Origin: Chloroflexota bacterium
GTDB taxonomy: Bacteria; Chloroflexota; Dormibacteria; Dormibacterales; Dormibacteraceae
Length of the DNA stretch: 17,266 bases
Reading direction: 5' to 3'
NCBI GenBank assembly: GCA_003446775.1
Contig: DMCH01000002.1
Coordinates: 1 to 17,266 of the forward strand
Shown: positions 7,096 to 14,335 of the stretch, one piece after another
Layout of the letters: each line of letters opens with the position of its first letter
Position numbering within the stretch: the first letter of the stretch is position 1
Position numbers and translations under genes: made by a program
The notes under the pieces: model-generated
Databases searched by the model: none
Told to the model about the DNA's origin: nothing
The model's input: the letters and a program-made list of their open reading frames with translations, nothing else

Positions 7096-7829
7096 GGTCT
7101 GGCTGCGCTCCGGGCGCCGCGCCCGAGCCTGACGTTCACGACATGGCGGAACATGTCCATCGAGCTGCGGATGGGCATCACCTTGGTCGGCGCCGAGTTC
7201 CGCCAAACGACAGGCACCTCGGCGATGCGCACGCCCTTCTTCTTGGCGAGGTAAAGCACCTCTGGGTCGTAACCGAAGCCGTCCGTGGTCAGGCCGGCGA
7301 ACACCTCGCGCGCGATGTCGCCGCGGAAAAGCTTGAAGCCGCACTGCGTATCCCAGATTCCGGGCAAGAGCACGACCTGGACGATGAGGTTGAAGACCTT
7401 GCCCATGAGGACGCGATAGAACGGCTGCGCGAGCTCGACGCGCGAGCCTTTGACGGCGCGCGACCCGATGGCGACACCGGCGCCGGCCGCTAAAGCCGAC
7501 TCGAGCTTCTCCAGCTCTTCGATTGGAGTCGACAGATCGGCGTCGGTGACGAGAACCGACTCGCCGACGGAGACTTTCACGCCTTCAGCCAGGGCGCGGC
7601 CTTTGCCGCGGTTCGCGGGCAGCGCCTCGACGCGAACGTTCTTGTGCCGCGCCGCGGCCTCGTCCATCACCCGGCGCGTGCCGTCGCGACTGCCGTCGTC
7701 GACGAGGATCAGCTCGTAATCGCCGCGCTTGTCGAGATAGCGCTCGACGTGCTCGATGGTGCGCGGGAGCCTCTGCTCCTCGTTGTAGCAGGGGATGACG
7801 ACACTGAGGCTCCGGGAGGCGCTGGCCAC
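7092..7829 (-). CDS. GT2 glycosyltransferase, dolichyl-phosphate glucosyltransferase (Alg5)-like
   Basis: 245 residues from GTG 7829. Signatures: LSVVIPCYNEEQRLP (8-22), ILVDDGSRDGT (41-51), ANRGKGRALAEGV (72-84), LVTDADLSTP with DAD at 96-98, then AIGSRAVKGSR, WDTQCGFKLF and DGFGYDPEVLYLAKKKG. The DADLSTP and DTQCGFK pair is typical of Alg5-like enzymes, which load a hexose onto a polyprenyl phosphate. The frame stays open upstream to 8084, but that part overlaps the WecG-type gene and has no family similarity. The chosen start leaves 35 bp after the WecG stop. The 3' end overlaps the next GT2 gene by 4 bp. The two GT2 genes are distant paralogues and probably make different lipid-linked sugars. 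Confidence 0.88.
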   Translation of the reverse strand: MASASRSLSVVIPCYNEEQRLPRTIEHVERYLDKRGDYELILVDDGSRDGTRRVMDEAAARHKNVRVEALPANRGKGRALAEGVKVSVGESVLVTDADLSTPIEELEKLESALAAGAGVAIGSRAVKGSRVELAQPFYRVLMGKVFNLIVQVVLLPGIWDTQCGFKLFRGDIAREVFAGLTTDGFGYDPEVLYLAKKKGVRIAEVPVVWRNSAPTKVMPIRSSMDMFRHVVNVRLGRGARSAARP

Positions 7830-7864
7830 GGCGCCCCATCGTAATGGCGCGGGATCAGAGGGTC

Positions 7865-8587
7865 CTAGGAGCGGGCACGCAAGACCCTCAGCGCGAATGC
7901 CGGCAGCACGACCATCCGGCGAATCCGCCATGGCTGGCGGGCAAGCCGGAACAGCCATTCCATGCCCGCACTCCGCATCCACGACGGCGCCCTCGGGACA
8001 CGTCCGGTGAGGTAGTCGAACGCGCCGCCGACGCCGATCGCCACCGAGACGCCGCCCAGGCGCCCGGCGACGCGGTCGATCCACAGCTCCTGTTTGGGGG
8101 CTCCGTACGCGACCATCAGCACCTGCGGCCGCTCGGCGGCGATCCGGCCGACAGTCTCTTCGTCCGCAGATGGTTCTGGCGAGCCCGAGTGCGCGGCCAC
8201 GTGCAGTCCTGGGTGCTGGGCCCTCAGCCGCTGCGCCAGATCGTCGGCCACGCCTGGAGCCGCCCCGAGCAGGAACAGGCGGAACTTCCGGCGGGCGCAG
8301 AGGGCGGCCAGCGGTGGGATCAAATCGACCCCGGTCACGGGCCCAGACAGCACGCAGCCCTGCCGGCGAGCTGCCCAGACCACGCCGCTGCCGTCGGCGA
8401 GGCAGAGGTGCGCGGACTCGAGGACGCGAGCGAACTCCCTGTCTTCGCCCGCACGCATCACGAACTCAGGATTCACGGTGGCCACCTGGTGGCGGCCGCC
8501 GCCATCGACGAAGGATTCGATTCGCGCCAGCGCACCGTCCATGTCGACGCAATCCACGCGCACGCCGAGCACCCGCGCCTGCCGCAC
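7865..8587 (-). CDS. WecG/TagA/CpsF family glycosyltransferase
   Basis: 240 residues from GTG 8587. Family landmarks: RVLGVRVDCVDMDGAL (5-20), ATVNPEFVMRA (36-46), CLADGSGVVWAARRQG (62-77), TGVDLIPPLA, FLLGAAPGVADDLAQRL (105-121), VAYGAPKQELWI (159-170), and IGVGGAFDYLTGRVPRAPSW (184-203) followed by EWLFRLARQPWRIRR. TagA adds N-acetylmannosamine to undecaprenyl-PP-GlcNAc in teichoic-acid linkage units, and WecG acts similarly in enterobacterial common antigen. Thr38 and Asp65 lie in the motifs that hold the proposed catalytic residues. The exact sugar here is unknown. A GTG at 8653 is an alternative start but would overlap the deacetylase gene by 46 bp. Confidence 0.92.
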   Translation of the reverse strand: MRQARVLGVRVDCVDMDGALARIESFVDGGGRHQVATVNPEFVMRAGEDREFARVLESAHLCLADGSGVVWAARRQGCVLSGPVTGVDLIPPLAALCARRKFRLFLLGAAPGVADDLAQRLRAQHPGLHVAAHSGSPEPSADEETVGRIAAERPQVLMVAYGAPKQELWIDRVAGRLGGVSVAIGVGGAFDYLTGRVPRAPSWMRSAGMEWLFRLARQPWRIRRMVVLPAFALRVLRARS

Positions 8588-8607
8588 GGGCAGATTGTCC
8601 GTGGGTG

Positions 8608-9600
8608 CTATGGGCGCTCCGCTGTGGTGGTCATGCCCGCGACGTCGACCCACGGTTCCACCGCGCCGAGGCTGTTGACGAAGTCACCCAGCAACTCGCC
8701 CCCATAAACTCGCTCGCGCGTCCACAGATAGCGGTCGGCGCGGCTGTGAACAGTGCCCGGGAGCTCGGTCACCGCGGTGTCATATCCGGTGGCCTGGAGG
8801 GCCGCGATCGCTGTGCCGCTGTACTTACCTGATGGGTATGCGAAGTCGACGACGGAATGGCCGGTCAGGTTCTCGAGCCATGTCTTCGACGCAGCCAGCT
8901 GGGCTGTCGCCCAGTACAGCGACGCTTTCGAGAGGTTGGCGTGATCCACGGTGTGCGAGGCGATCTCGATCCCGTGACGGTCCATCTCCTGGACCTGGGC
9001 GGCGGTCACGTACCTCGCCTGGCCGACAAAGCTGGTGACTATGTAGGCCACGGCCTTGAACTCGTGTGCCTGCAGGATCGGGTAGGCGGTCGCGTACAGG
9101 TCGGCATAACCGTCGTCAAGCGTGATCACGACCGGCTTGGCCGGCAGCGGCATGACGCCTGAGAAATAGGCGCGCAAATCTTTGAAGTCGACCGGGTGGT
9201 ATCCGCTCGATGCCAGCCAATCCATCTGCGCCGTGAAGTCGCCTGGGGTGACGGTGAGCCTGTAGCCCAGGTAGTCCGTGTAAATCGAGGGAGCAGGGCG
9301 GATGTAGTGGTACATGAGGATGGGCACGCTGATCGAGCTGCGGCCGAGCGGGATCACTCTCGTGTGGGTGAGCGAATACATGCGGTCCGACCTCGCGGGC
9401 ATCACCAGCGACGCCTGTTTCTCGAGGACGGCGTCCAGGACCGCCCGGGCCGGAACCGCGTGGGTGGCGTCGCCCACCTGAACCACCAGGACACAGGTGG
9501 CCAGGAATGCCACTGCAGCCACCCCTCGCCGCAGATGTTCCCCACGAACTCGGAGGCTTCGCCTTGAGTTCGCGAGGACCCCTAACACGTGCACGGGCAT
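8608..9600 (-). CDS. Membrane-anchored or secreted polysaccharide deacetylase (NodB/CE4)
   Basis: 330 residues from ATG 9600 (GTG 9624 would add 8). An N-terminal hydrophobic segment (about 26-42, VAAVAFLATCVLVV) is a signal anchor. The NodB domain shows ILMYHYIRP (94-102), TLDDGYADLY with the catalytic and metal Asp pair at 162-163, SHTVDH with metal-binding His216 and His220, and YPSGKYSG at 255-262. It probably removes acetyl groups from N-acetylhexosamines of a cell-wall or surface glycan outside the membrane. It heads the minus-strand glycan block, and its stop lies about 20 bp before the WecG-type start. Its start is only 14 bp from that of the divergent GT4 gene. I see no extra substrate-binding domain, so the polymer it trims is undetermined. 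Confidence 0.9.
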   Translation of the reverse strand: MPVHVLGVLANSRRSLRVRGEHLRRGVAAVAFLATCVLVVQVGDATHAVPARAVLDAVLEKQASLVMPARSDRMYSLTHTRVIPLGRSSISVPILMYHYIRPAPSIYTDYLGYRLTVTPGDFTAQMDWLASSGYHPVDFKDLRAYFSGVMPLPAKPVVITLDDGYADLYATAYPILQAHEFKAVAYIVTSFVGQARYVTAAQVQEMDRHGIEIASHTVDHANLSKASLYWATAQLAASKTWLENLTGHSVVDFAYPSGKYSGTAIAALQATGYDTAVTELPGTVHSRADRYLWTRERVYGGELLGDFVNSLGAVEPWVDVAGMTTTAERP

Positions 9601-9614
9601 TAGCTTAAGGGCGA

Positions 9615-10700
9615 GTGAGCGCACGTTCCAGTATTCAAGCCTTGAGAAAAACGGTTGCCGTCGACCTCAACCCGGCGACTCGCGAGGTGGCGACTGGAAC
9701 GGAGGTCTATGCCCGTGAGGTGGGCTCACGCCTGCGCGGGGCGGCCCCCGACCTGCGTTGGCTCTTCTTCGGGTCCCGAGCCCGCGCAGGGCTGGGCGTC
9801 GACATGACGGTGGTGCCCATGGCCCGCCTGTGGTCGCAGGTGCGCCTGCCCCTGGCCCTCCAATCGGCCCATCCCGATCTGCTCTTCGTGCCCGCGCACG
9901 CGATCCCATTTGGCTGGCTCGGCAAGTCCCTCACTGCCGTCCACGACCTCGCGTTCGAGCGCCACCCTGGTGCCTACTCGCTAGCCGAGCGTTCGTATCT
10001 CCAGCTGACGACACGATGGGCGGCGCTTCGGTGCCCGCTCCTGATCACCCCTTCCGAATCCACCCGCCGAGACCTCGTCGACCTCTATCACGTCGCCCCG
10101 GAGCGGGTGCGGGTGGTGCCGCTGGGCGGCGGCGAGCAGGGTGAACGCGAGGTAGCGCCGGCCAAGAGGCTGGCGGAGCTGGGGTTGGTTGGTGACTTCG
10201 TGCTCCAGGTCGGCCGCGTCGAAGCGCGGAAGAACCAGGCCGCCGCGCTGGCTGCGGTCGAGCGTCTGGATGGGGTCACCCTGGCCGTCGCCGGCCCCGA
10301 GCGCGATGTCGTGATTTCGAAGCGGCTTCGGGCCTCATCCCGCTGTCGCGTTCTCGGCACCGTCGATGGGCCAACGCTCGAGCTGCTGTACCAGCAGGCC
10401 CGGGCCGTCGTGGTCCCGAGCCTCTACGAGGGCTTCGGCCTTCCGGTCCTGGAGGCGATGGCACGGGGCCAGGTCGTCGTGGCCGCGCGCGCATCGTCGC
10501 TGCCGGAGGTGGGCGGCGACGCTGCGCTCTACGTGGACGATCCCAACGATCCGGAGGAGCTGGCAGCCGCGCTCGAGACGGCCATCGGCGACGAGAAGGT
10601 GCGGGCACGGCTGACGCGGGCGGCTCGTAAACAGGCCGCCGGGTTCACGTGGGATCGATGCGCGGCGGGCGTCGTGGACGTCATCCGCGAGCTTCTCTAA
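9615..10700 (+). CDS. GT4 family glycosyltransferase
   Basis: 361 residues, GT-B fold. The N-terminal half holds the acceptor side with TAVHDLAFERHP (107-118, His110) and LITPSESTRRDL (143-154). The C-terminal half binds the nucleotide sugar: LQVGRVEARKN (197-207) and SLYEGFGLPVLEAMARG (269-285), which contains the EX7E pair Glu272 and Glu280. The GTG start has AAGGG a few bases upstream; TTG 9642 is an alternative. No membrane helix is seen, so it probably acts at the inner membrane face on a lipid-linked glycan. It overlaps the end of the opposing GT4 gene by 4 bp. Donor and acceptor are unknown. Confidence 0.92.
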   Translation: MSARSSIQALRKTVAVDLNPATREVATGTEVYAREVGSRLRGAAPDLRWLFFGSRARAGLGVDMTVVPMARLWSQVRLPLALQSAHPDLLFVPAHAIPFGWLGKSLTAVHDLAFERHPGAYSLAERSYLQLTTRWAALRCPLLITPSESTRRDLVDLYHVAPERVRVVPLGGGEQGEREVAPAKRLAELGLVGDFVLQVGRVEARKNQAAALAAVERLDGVTLAVAGPERDVVISKRLRASSRCRVLGTVDGPTLELLYQQARAVVVPSLYEGFGLPVLEAMARGQVVVAARASSLPEVGGDAALYVDDPNDPEELAAALETAIGDEKVRARLTRAARKQAAGFTWDRCAAGVVDVIRELL

Positions 10701-11881
10701 CCGCCCGCCCCTTCATGGACGGCCTCGTCGATCACGCCCCACGTCATGGCTGCGCTGCGCGCCCAGCTGAACTCGGCCGCGCGCAGGATCCCCCGCCGAC
10801 GCAGGTCGGCGGCCAGGTCCTGGTCGCCAAGCACCTTCTCCAGCGCCTGCCGCCACGCGTCGGCGTCGCCGGCGGCCACCACGAGCCCGGCATCGCCCAC
10901 GACCTCGGGGAGGCTCGAGCTGTCTGAGACCACCACCGGCGTGCCGCACGCCATCGCCTCGAGCGGTGGCAGGCCGAAGCCCTCATACCAGGCCGGGTGG
11001 GCCAGCACCCGCGCCAGGTTGTAGATGGCGGGCAGGTCGGTGGGCTCGACGGCGTCGAGGTGGTGCACCTTGTCGCCGAGCCGGCCGATGCGCTCTCGGA
11101 TCGGCTCATAGTTCCAGCCCCAGCCGCCGACGATGACCAGGTCGGGCCGCTCTCGCATCATCGCCCACGCCTCCAGCAACGTGAGCAGGTTCTTCCGCGG
11201 CTCGATCGTCCCGACGAACAGGACGAAGCGCTCGGGCAGCTGAAAGCGCTCGCGTACCGCCGCCAGCTCTTCGCCGCTCATGGGGCGCAGGCCGGGCGAC
11301 ACGCCGTGAGGCACGACCGCGATCCGAGACCGAGGGACGCCGAACAGCTCCTCAGTGTCGCGCGCGGTGTTGCTGGAAACGGCGATCACCCGGTCGGCGC
11401 GGCTGAGCGAGCTCGGCACGACCCACCGAGTGCTGAGCGGCTGGCGTGGCGGGAACCAGCCGGCATGGCGATAGATGGCGAGGTCGTGGACGGTGATGAC
11501 CGATGGCGAGCCGACGTCCATGAGCGGCAGCGCGCCGGCGGCGCCAAAGAACACGTCGGGCTTCAGGCGGCGCAGCCGGGCCGGCCACTGAACATGGCGG
11601 CCGATGAAGGGAATGTTTGGGATCTGCCGGTAGGAGATCGACCGTGACCCTTCGACCCCCTCCGATATGGGTAGCTCGAGTCTCCCCTCCCGGCTGCGCC
11701 CGGTGCCCGGGCGGAGCCGACCTCCCCGCGTGGCGGGGAGGCCAGGCACGTAAATGGTGAAGCGGCAGTCCGGCCGCTCCACCGCCATCGCCCTCAGGAT
11801 CTGGGTCGTGTAGACGCCGACCCCGGCCCACGGCCTCGTGAGCCCGACCCCATCCACCGCCACGTGTAGGCCGGTCAACAA
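10697..11881 (-). CDS. GT4 family glycosyltransferase with palindromic insert
   Basis: 394 residues from TTG 11881, chosen because GGGGAGG lies 9 nt upstream (11891-11897); GTG 11899 is the alternative and adds 6 residues. Landmarks: VDGVGLTRPWAGVGVYTTQI (about 9-28), SVITVHDLAIYRHAGWF, VIAVSSNTARD, LFVGTIEPRKNLLTLLEAW (221-239) and HPAWYEGFGLPPLEAMACG (295-313) with EX7E residues Glu300 and Glu308. It resembles mannosyl- or glucosyltransferases of exopolysaccharide synthesis. Residues about 50-77 are a Gly/Arg-rich stretch encoded by nested DNA hairpins that looks inserted and is atypical of the family. It lies downstream of mreB on the same strand but is separated by a 97-bp gap with a hairpin element. 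Confidence 0.9.
   Translation of the reverse strand: MLTGLHVAVDGVGLTRPWAGVGVYTTQILRAMAVERPDCRFTIYVPGLPATRGGRLRPGTGRSREGRLELPISEGVEGSRSISYRQIPNIPFIGRHVQWPARLRRLKPDVFFGAAGALPLMDVGSPSVITVHDLAIYRHAGWFPPRQPLSTRWVVPSSLSRADRVIAVSSNTARDTEELFGVPRSRIAVVPHGVSPGLRPMSGEELAAVRERFQLPERFVLFVGTIEPRKNLLTLLEAWAMMRERPDLVIVGGWGWNYEPIRERIGRLGDKVHHLDAVEPTDLPAIYNLARVLAHPAWYEGFGLPPLEAMACGTPVVVSDSSSLPEVVGDAGLVVAAGDADAWRQALEKVLGDQDLAADLRRRGILRAAEFSWARSAAMTWGVIDEAVHEGAGG
11682..11741. repeat. Nested palindromic element inside the GT4 gene
   Basis: Two adjacent hairpins. The first (11692-11718) has 12-nt arms with one mismatch around a 3-nt loop. The second (11721-11741) has perfect 8-bp arms, CCTCCCCG and CGGGGAGG, around 5 nt. 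It stays in frame and codes for a Gly/Arg-rich insert. Similar ends are found in the element at 11891-11934. The pattern looks like a small dispersed palindromic repeat, though only a genome-wide count would show that. Confidence 0.5.
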
Positions 11882-11890
11882 GTCAGCTGG

Positions 11891-11897
11891 CCTCCCC
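11891..11897 (-). promoter_or_regulatory. Shine-Dalgarno site favouring the TTG start of the GT4 gene
   Basis: The minus strand reads GGGGAGG, 9 nt before the TTG at 11881. It forms the end of the palindromic element at 11891-11934, so the repeat appears to supply the ribosome binding site. Confidence 0.5.
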
Positions 11898-11934
11898 ACT
11901 TTCCTCTGGGGTCCCCGCGCCGTAGGCGCGGGAG
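11891..11934. repeat. Two-hairpin palindromic element upstream of the GT4 gene
   Basis: CCCGCGCC (11914-11921) and GGCGCGGG (11925-11932) form an 8-bp stem with a 3-nt loop. Next to it CCCCA and TGGGG form a smaller stem. The element occupies about half of the 97 bp between mreB and the GT4 gene. It could act as a terminator for the atp-murA-mreB transcript, but it lacks a U-run. Its GGGGAGG end matches that of the element inside the GT4 gene. Confidence 0.45.
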
Positions 11935-11978
11935 CGGCCCGCCAGGGGCGCTGCCGGAAGGGGAGAAACGAGTTGGCA

Positions 11979-12986
11979 TTACCGAAGGTACGACTGGTTC
12001 CGCTTCAGTACCTCGAAATGCTCCAGGGCCAGGCCGGTGCCGCGCACGACCGAGGTCTGCGGATCGTCCGCAATCACCGCGGGGATGCCTATGTGCATGG
12101 ACAGGTACCGATCGAGCCCTCGCAGCTGCGACCCGCCGCCCGACAGCACGATGCCTCGATCGAATATGTCCGCCGCCAGCTCCGGCGGTGTTTCCTCGAG
12201 CACGCTGCGCACCGCGCCGACTATGAGTCGCAGCGGCTCCTGAATCGCCTCCACGACGTCGTTGGAGGACACTTCGAGGCTGCGCGGCAGGCCGGACACG
12301 ATGTCGCGGCCGCGCACCTCCATCCGCAGCGGCTCTTTGATCAGGATCGCCGAGCCGACCACGATCTTGATCTCCTCCGCGGTGCGCTCGCCGATCAGGA
12401 GGTTGTGCCGGCGCTTGAGGTGGACCGCGATCGCATCATCGATCCGGTTGCCGCCGACGCGAATCGAATGCGCGACCACCATTCCGGAAAGAGAGATGAC
12501 GGCGATCTCGGTGGTACCGCCGCCGATGTCGCAGATCGCGTTGCCTCGTGGCTCCGAGATGGGCAGGCCCGCGCCGATGGCGGCCGCGAGCGGCTCGTCG
12601 ATCAGCCATGCCTGGCGCGCGCCGGCCGAGATGGCCGCCTCGGTGACCGCGCGCCGCTCGACCGAGGTGACGCCCGACGGCACGCAGATCATGATCTCGG
12701 GCTTGAAGATCCGCTGGCGACCCAGGACCTTGCCGATGAAGTGATGGAGCATGCCCTCGGTCACGACGAAATCGGCAATGACGCCTTCGCGCATCGGCCG
12801 TACGACCTGGATCGTGTCGGGGGCACGGCCCACCATCTCAAGCGCCTGCCGCCCGACGGCGAGGATGCGCGTGCCGTCGCGGTTGACCGCCACCAGTGAC
12901 GGCTCGTTGATGACTATCCCCTCGCCTTTGACGTAGATGAGCACCGTCGAGGTGCCCAGGTCGATCCCTATCTTTTTTCCGAACCA
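11979..12986 (-). CDS. mreB: Rod shape-determining protein MreB
   Basis: About 335 residues, the usual MreB length. Actin-fold motifs: phosphate-1 KKIGIDLGTSTVLIYVKG (4-21), RPMREGVIADF (63-73), ICVPSGVTSVERRAV (100-114), DEPLAAAIGAGLP (130-142), phosphate-2 CDIGGGTTEIAVISL (152-166) and adenosine motif IVLSGGGSQLRGLD (279-292). It forms membrane-bound filaments that guide cell-wall synthesis. The start is a problem: homologues usually begin MFGKKIGIDLG, and here the codon in the Met position is TGG (12984-12986), 1 bp after the murA stop. The only normal in-frame start upstream is ATG 13100, which would add 38 residues read from inside murA. I give the expected mature extent. Mbl or another MreB paralogue is equally possible. 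No mreC or mreD is present. Confidence 0.9.
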   Translation of the reverse strand, partial: WFGKKIGIDLGTSTVLIYVKGEGIVINEPSLVAVNRDGTRILAVGRQALEMVGRAPDTIQVVRPMREGVIADFVVTEGMLHHFIGKVLGRQRIFKPEIMICVPSGVTSVERRAVTEAAISAGARQAWLIDEPLAAAIGAGLPISEPRGNAICDIGGGTTEIAVISLSGMVVAHSIRVGGNRIDDAIAVHLKRRHNLLIGERTAEEIKIVVGSAILIKEPLRMEVRGRDIVSGLPRSLEVSSNDVVEAIQEPLRLIVGAVRSVLEETPPELAADIFDRGIVLSGGGSQLRGLDRYLSMHIGIPAVIADDPQTSVVRGTGLALEHFEVLKRNQSYLR

Positions 12987-12987
12987 G

Positions 12988-14307
12988 CTACTCGTAGGTG
13001 TGCCCTGGATTGCTCCGCTCGGAGTCGACCGCGACCCTCTCGATCTGCGCGCCGACCGAAGCCAGCTTGCCGGCCATGTCCTCGTAGCCGCGCTCCACAT
13101 GCCAGGCGTTGTGGAGGAGGCTCTCGCCCTCGGCGCAAAGGGCGGCGATCACCAGCGCCGCGCCTGAGCGAATGTCTGGGATCGTCACTTCCGTGCCGCG
13201 CAGGCGGCACGGACCGTGGACGACCGCATGGAGGCGCCCCTCGACGTTGATGCCGGCGCCCATCTTCGACAGCTGGGCGACGTGCTGGAATCGATTCTCG
13301 TGAACGTACTCCGAGATCACGGTTTCGCCGTCGGCCTGCGTCATCAGAGCCATGTATTGCGCCTGCAGGTCGGTTGGGAAACCGGGGAAAGTCCACGTCG
13401 ACATGTCGATCGGTTTGATTCGGTTGTGAGGCTGCCGGCCGACCTGGAACCACCCATCACCCGTCGAGACGTGCGCGCCCGCGAGCTCCAGCTTCAAGAG
13501 CACCACGTTGAGCTCCTCCGGCCGGCTGCACTCGATGCGAAGCTCGCCACCGGCAGCGGTGACCGCGATGGCGTAGGTGCCGGCTTCCAGGTAGTCGGCG
13601 ATCACGGTGTGTTCGGCGCCGCCCAGCTCGCGCACACCGTCGACCACCAACCGTTCTGTGCCGATGCCTTCGATGCGTGCGCCCATCTTGCCGAGCAAGC
13701 GGCAGAGGTCCTGCACGTGTGGCTCGCGGGCGGCGTTGAAGATCTCTGTCCGGCCTTCGGCCAGCACCGCGGCGAGAAGGATGTTCTCGGTACCCGTGAC
13801 GGTCGGCAGGTCGAACACGATGCGCGCTCCATGCAGGCGATCCGCCTCGGCGACGATCTCGGTCGCCGTCTCTTCGATACGGGCGCCCATCTGGCGCAGG
13901 CCACGCATGTGTTGTTCGACGCGCCGCGCGCCGATGTCGTCACCGCCGGGCCGGGGCAGGCGCGCGTGTCCGAACCTTCCGAGCAACGCGCCCAGCAGGA
14001 CGATCGTCGCGCGCATGCGGCGACCGAGCCCAACGGGAACATCGGTGCCACGCGCATTCCCCATCCGCAGGACAACAGAACCTTCTCCGTCAGAGCGGCC
14101 ACCCAGTTCGGTAAGGATCTGCGCCATCACCTCGGTGTCGGAGACCCGTGGCACGTTGGTCAGGCGCAAGGGCTCGGACGTGAGGAGGGCGGCGGCCATC
14201 TCCGGGAGAGCAGCGTTCTTCGAGCCGCTCACGCACAGCTTACCGGCCAGCTGCGAACCACCAGTGATGCGGAGGGCGTATTCGCGGCCCGGCGCGTCTG
14301 ACTCCAT
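12988..14307 (-). CDS. murA: UDP-N-acetylglucosamine 1-carboxyvinyltransferase MurA with Asp in place of the active-site Cys
   Basis: 439 residues, near the usual 420-440. MurA transfers enolpyruvate from PEP to UDP-GlcNAc, the first committed step of peptidoglycan synthesis, in the cytoplasm. Evidence: SGSKNAALPEMAAALLT (27-43, Lys30-Asn31), RATIVLLGALLGRFGHARLP (99-118), RPGGDDIGARRVEQH (119-133), PTVTGTENILLAA (168-180), FPGFPTDLQAQ with the general-base Asp313, IPDIRSGAALVIAAL (376-390) and HVERGYED (403-410). In most MurA proteins the loop reads PGGCxIGxR; here Cys is replaced by Asp123. Asp at this place is known in naturally fosfomycin-resistant enzymes such as that of Mycobacterium tuberculosis. 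The gene lies 28 bp after atpC and just before mreB. ATG start, weak ribosome site. Confidence 0.95.
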   Translation of the reverse strand: MESDAPGREYALRITGGSQLAGKLCVSGSKNAALPEMAAALLTSEPLRLTNVPRVSDTEVMAQILTELGGRSDGEGSVVLRMGNARGTDVPVGLGRRMRATIVLLGALLGRFGHARLPRPGGDDIGARRVEQHMRGLRQMGARIEETATEIVAEADRLHGARIVFDLPTVTGTENILLAAVLAEGRTEIFNAAREPHVQDLCRLLGKMGARIEGIGTERLVVDGVRELGGAEHTVIADYLEAGTYAIAVTAAGGELRIECSRPEELNVVLLKLELAGAHVSTGDGWFQVGRQPHNRIKPIDMSTWTFPGFPTDLQAQYMALMTQADGETVISEYVHENRFQHVAQLSKMGAGINVEGRLHAVVHGPCRLRGTEVTIPDIRSGAALVIAALCAEGESLLHNAWHVERGYEDMAGKLASVGAQIERVAVDSERSNPGHTYE

Positions 14308-14335
14308 GACCCGTAACGGTACAGATCTGGCCGGC

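Noticed and set aside
9540..9660. Promoters for the divergent deacetylase and GT4 genes
   Set aside because: Boxes resembling -35 and -10 were found only with wrong spacing, so none is reported.
6382..11881. Glycosyltransferase region as a defence or mobile island
   Set aside because: No integrase, transposase, toxin, nuclease or flanking repeats; codon style matches the neighbours.
12987..13100. MreB starting at ATG 13100 as the simple answer
   Set aside because: It gives 38 extra residues read from murA in another frame and a protein longer than the family norm; kept only as an alternative in the mreB entry.
13216..14301. 361-codon frame antisense to murA
   Set aside because: No family signal; murA on the other strand is certain.
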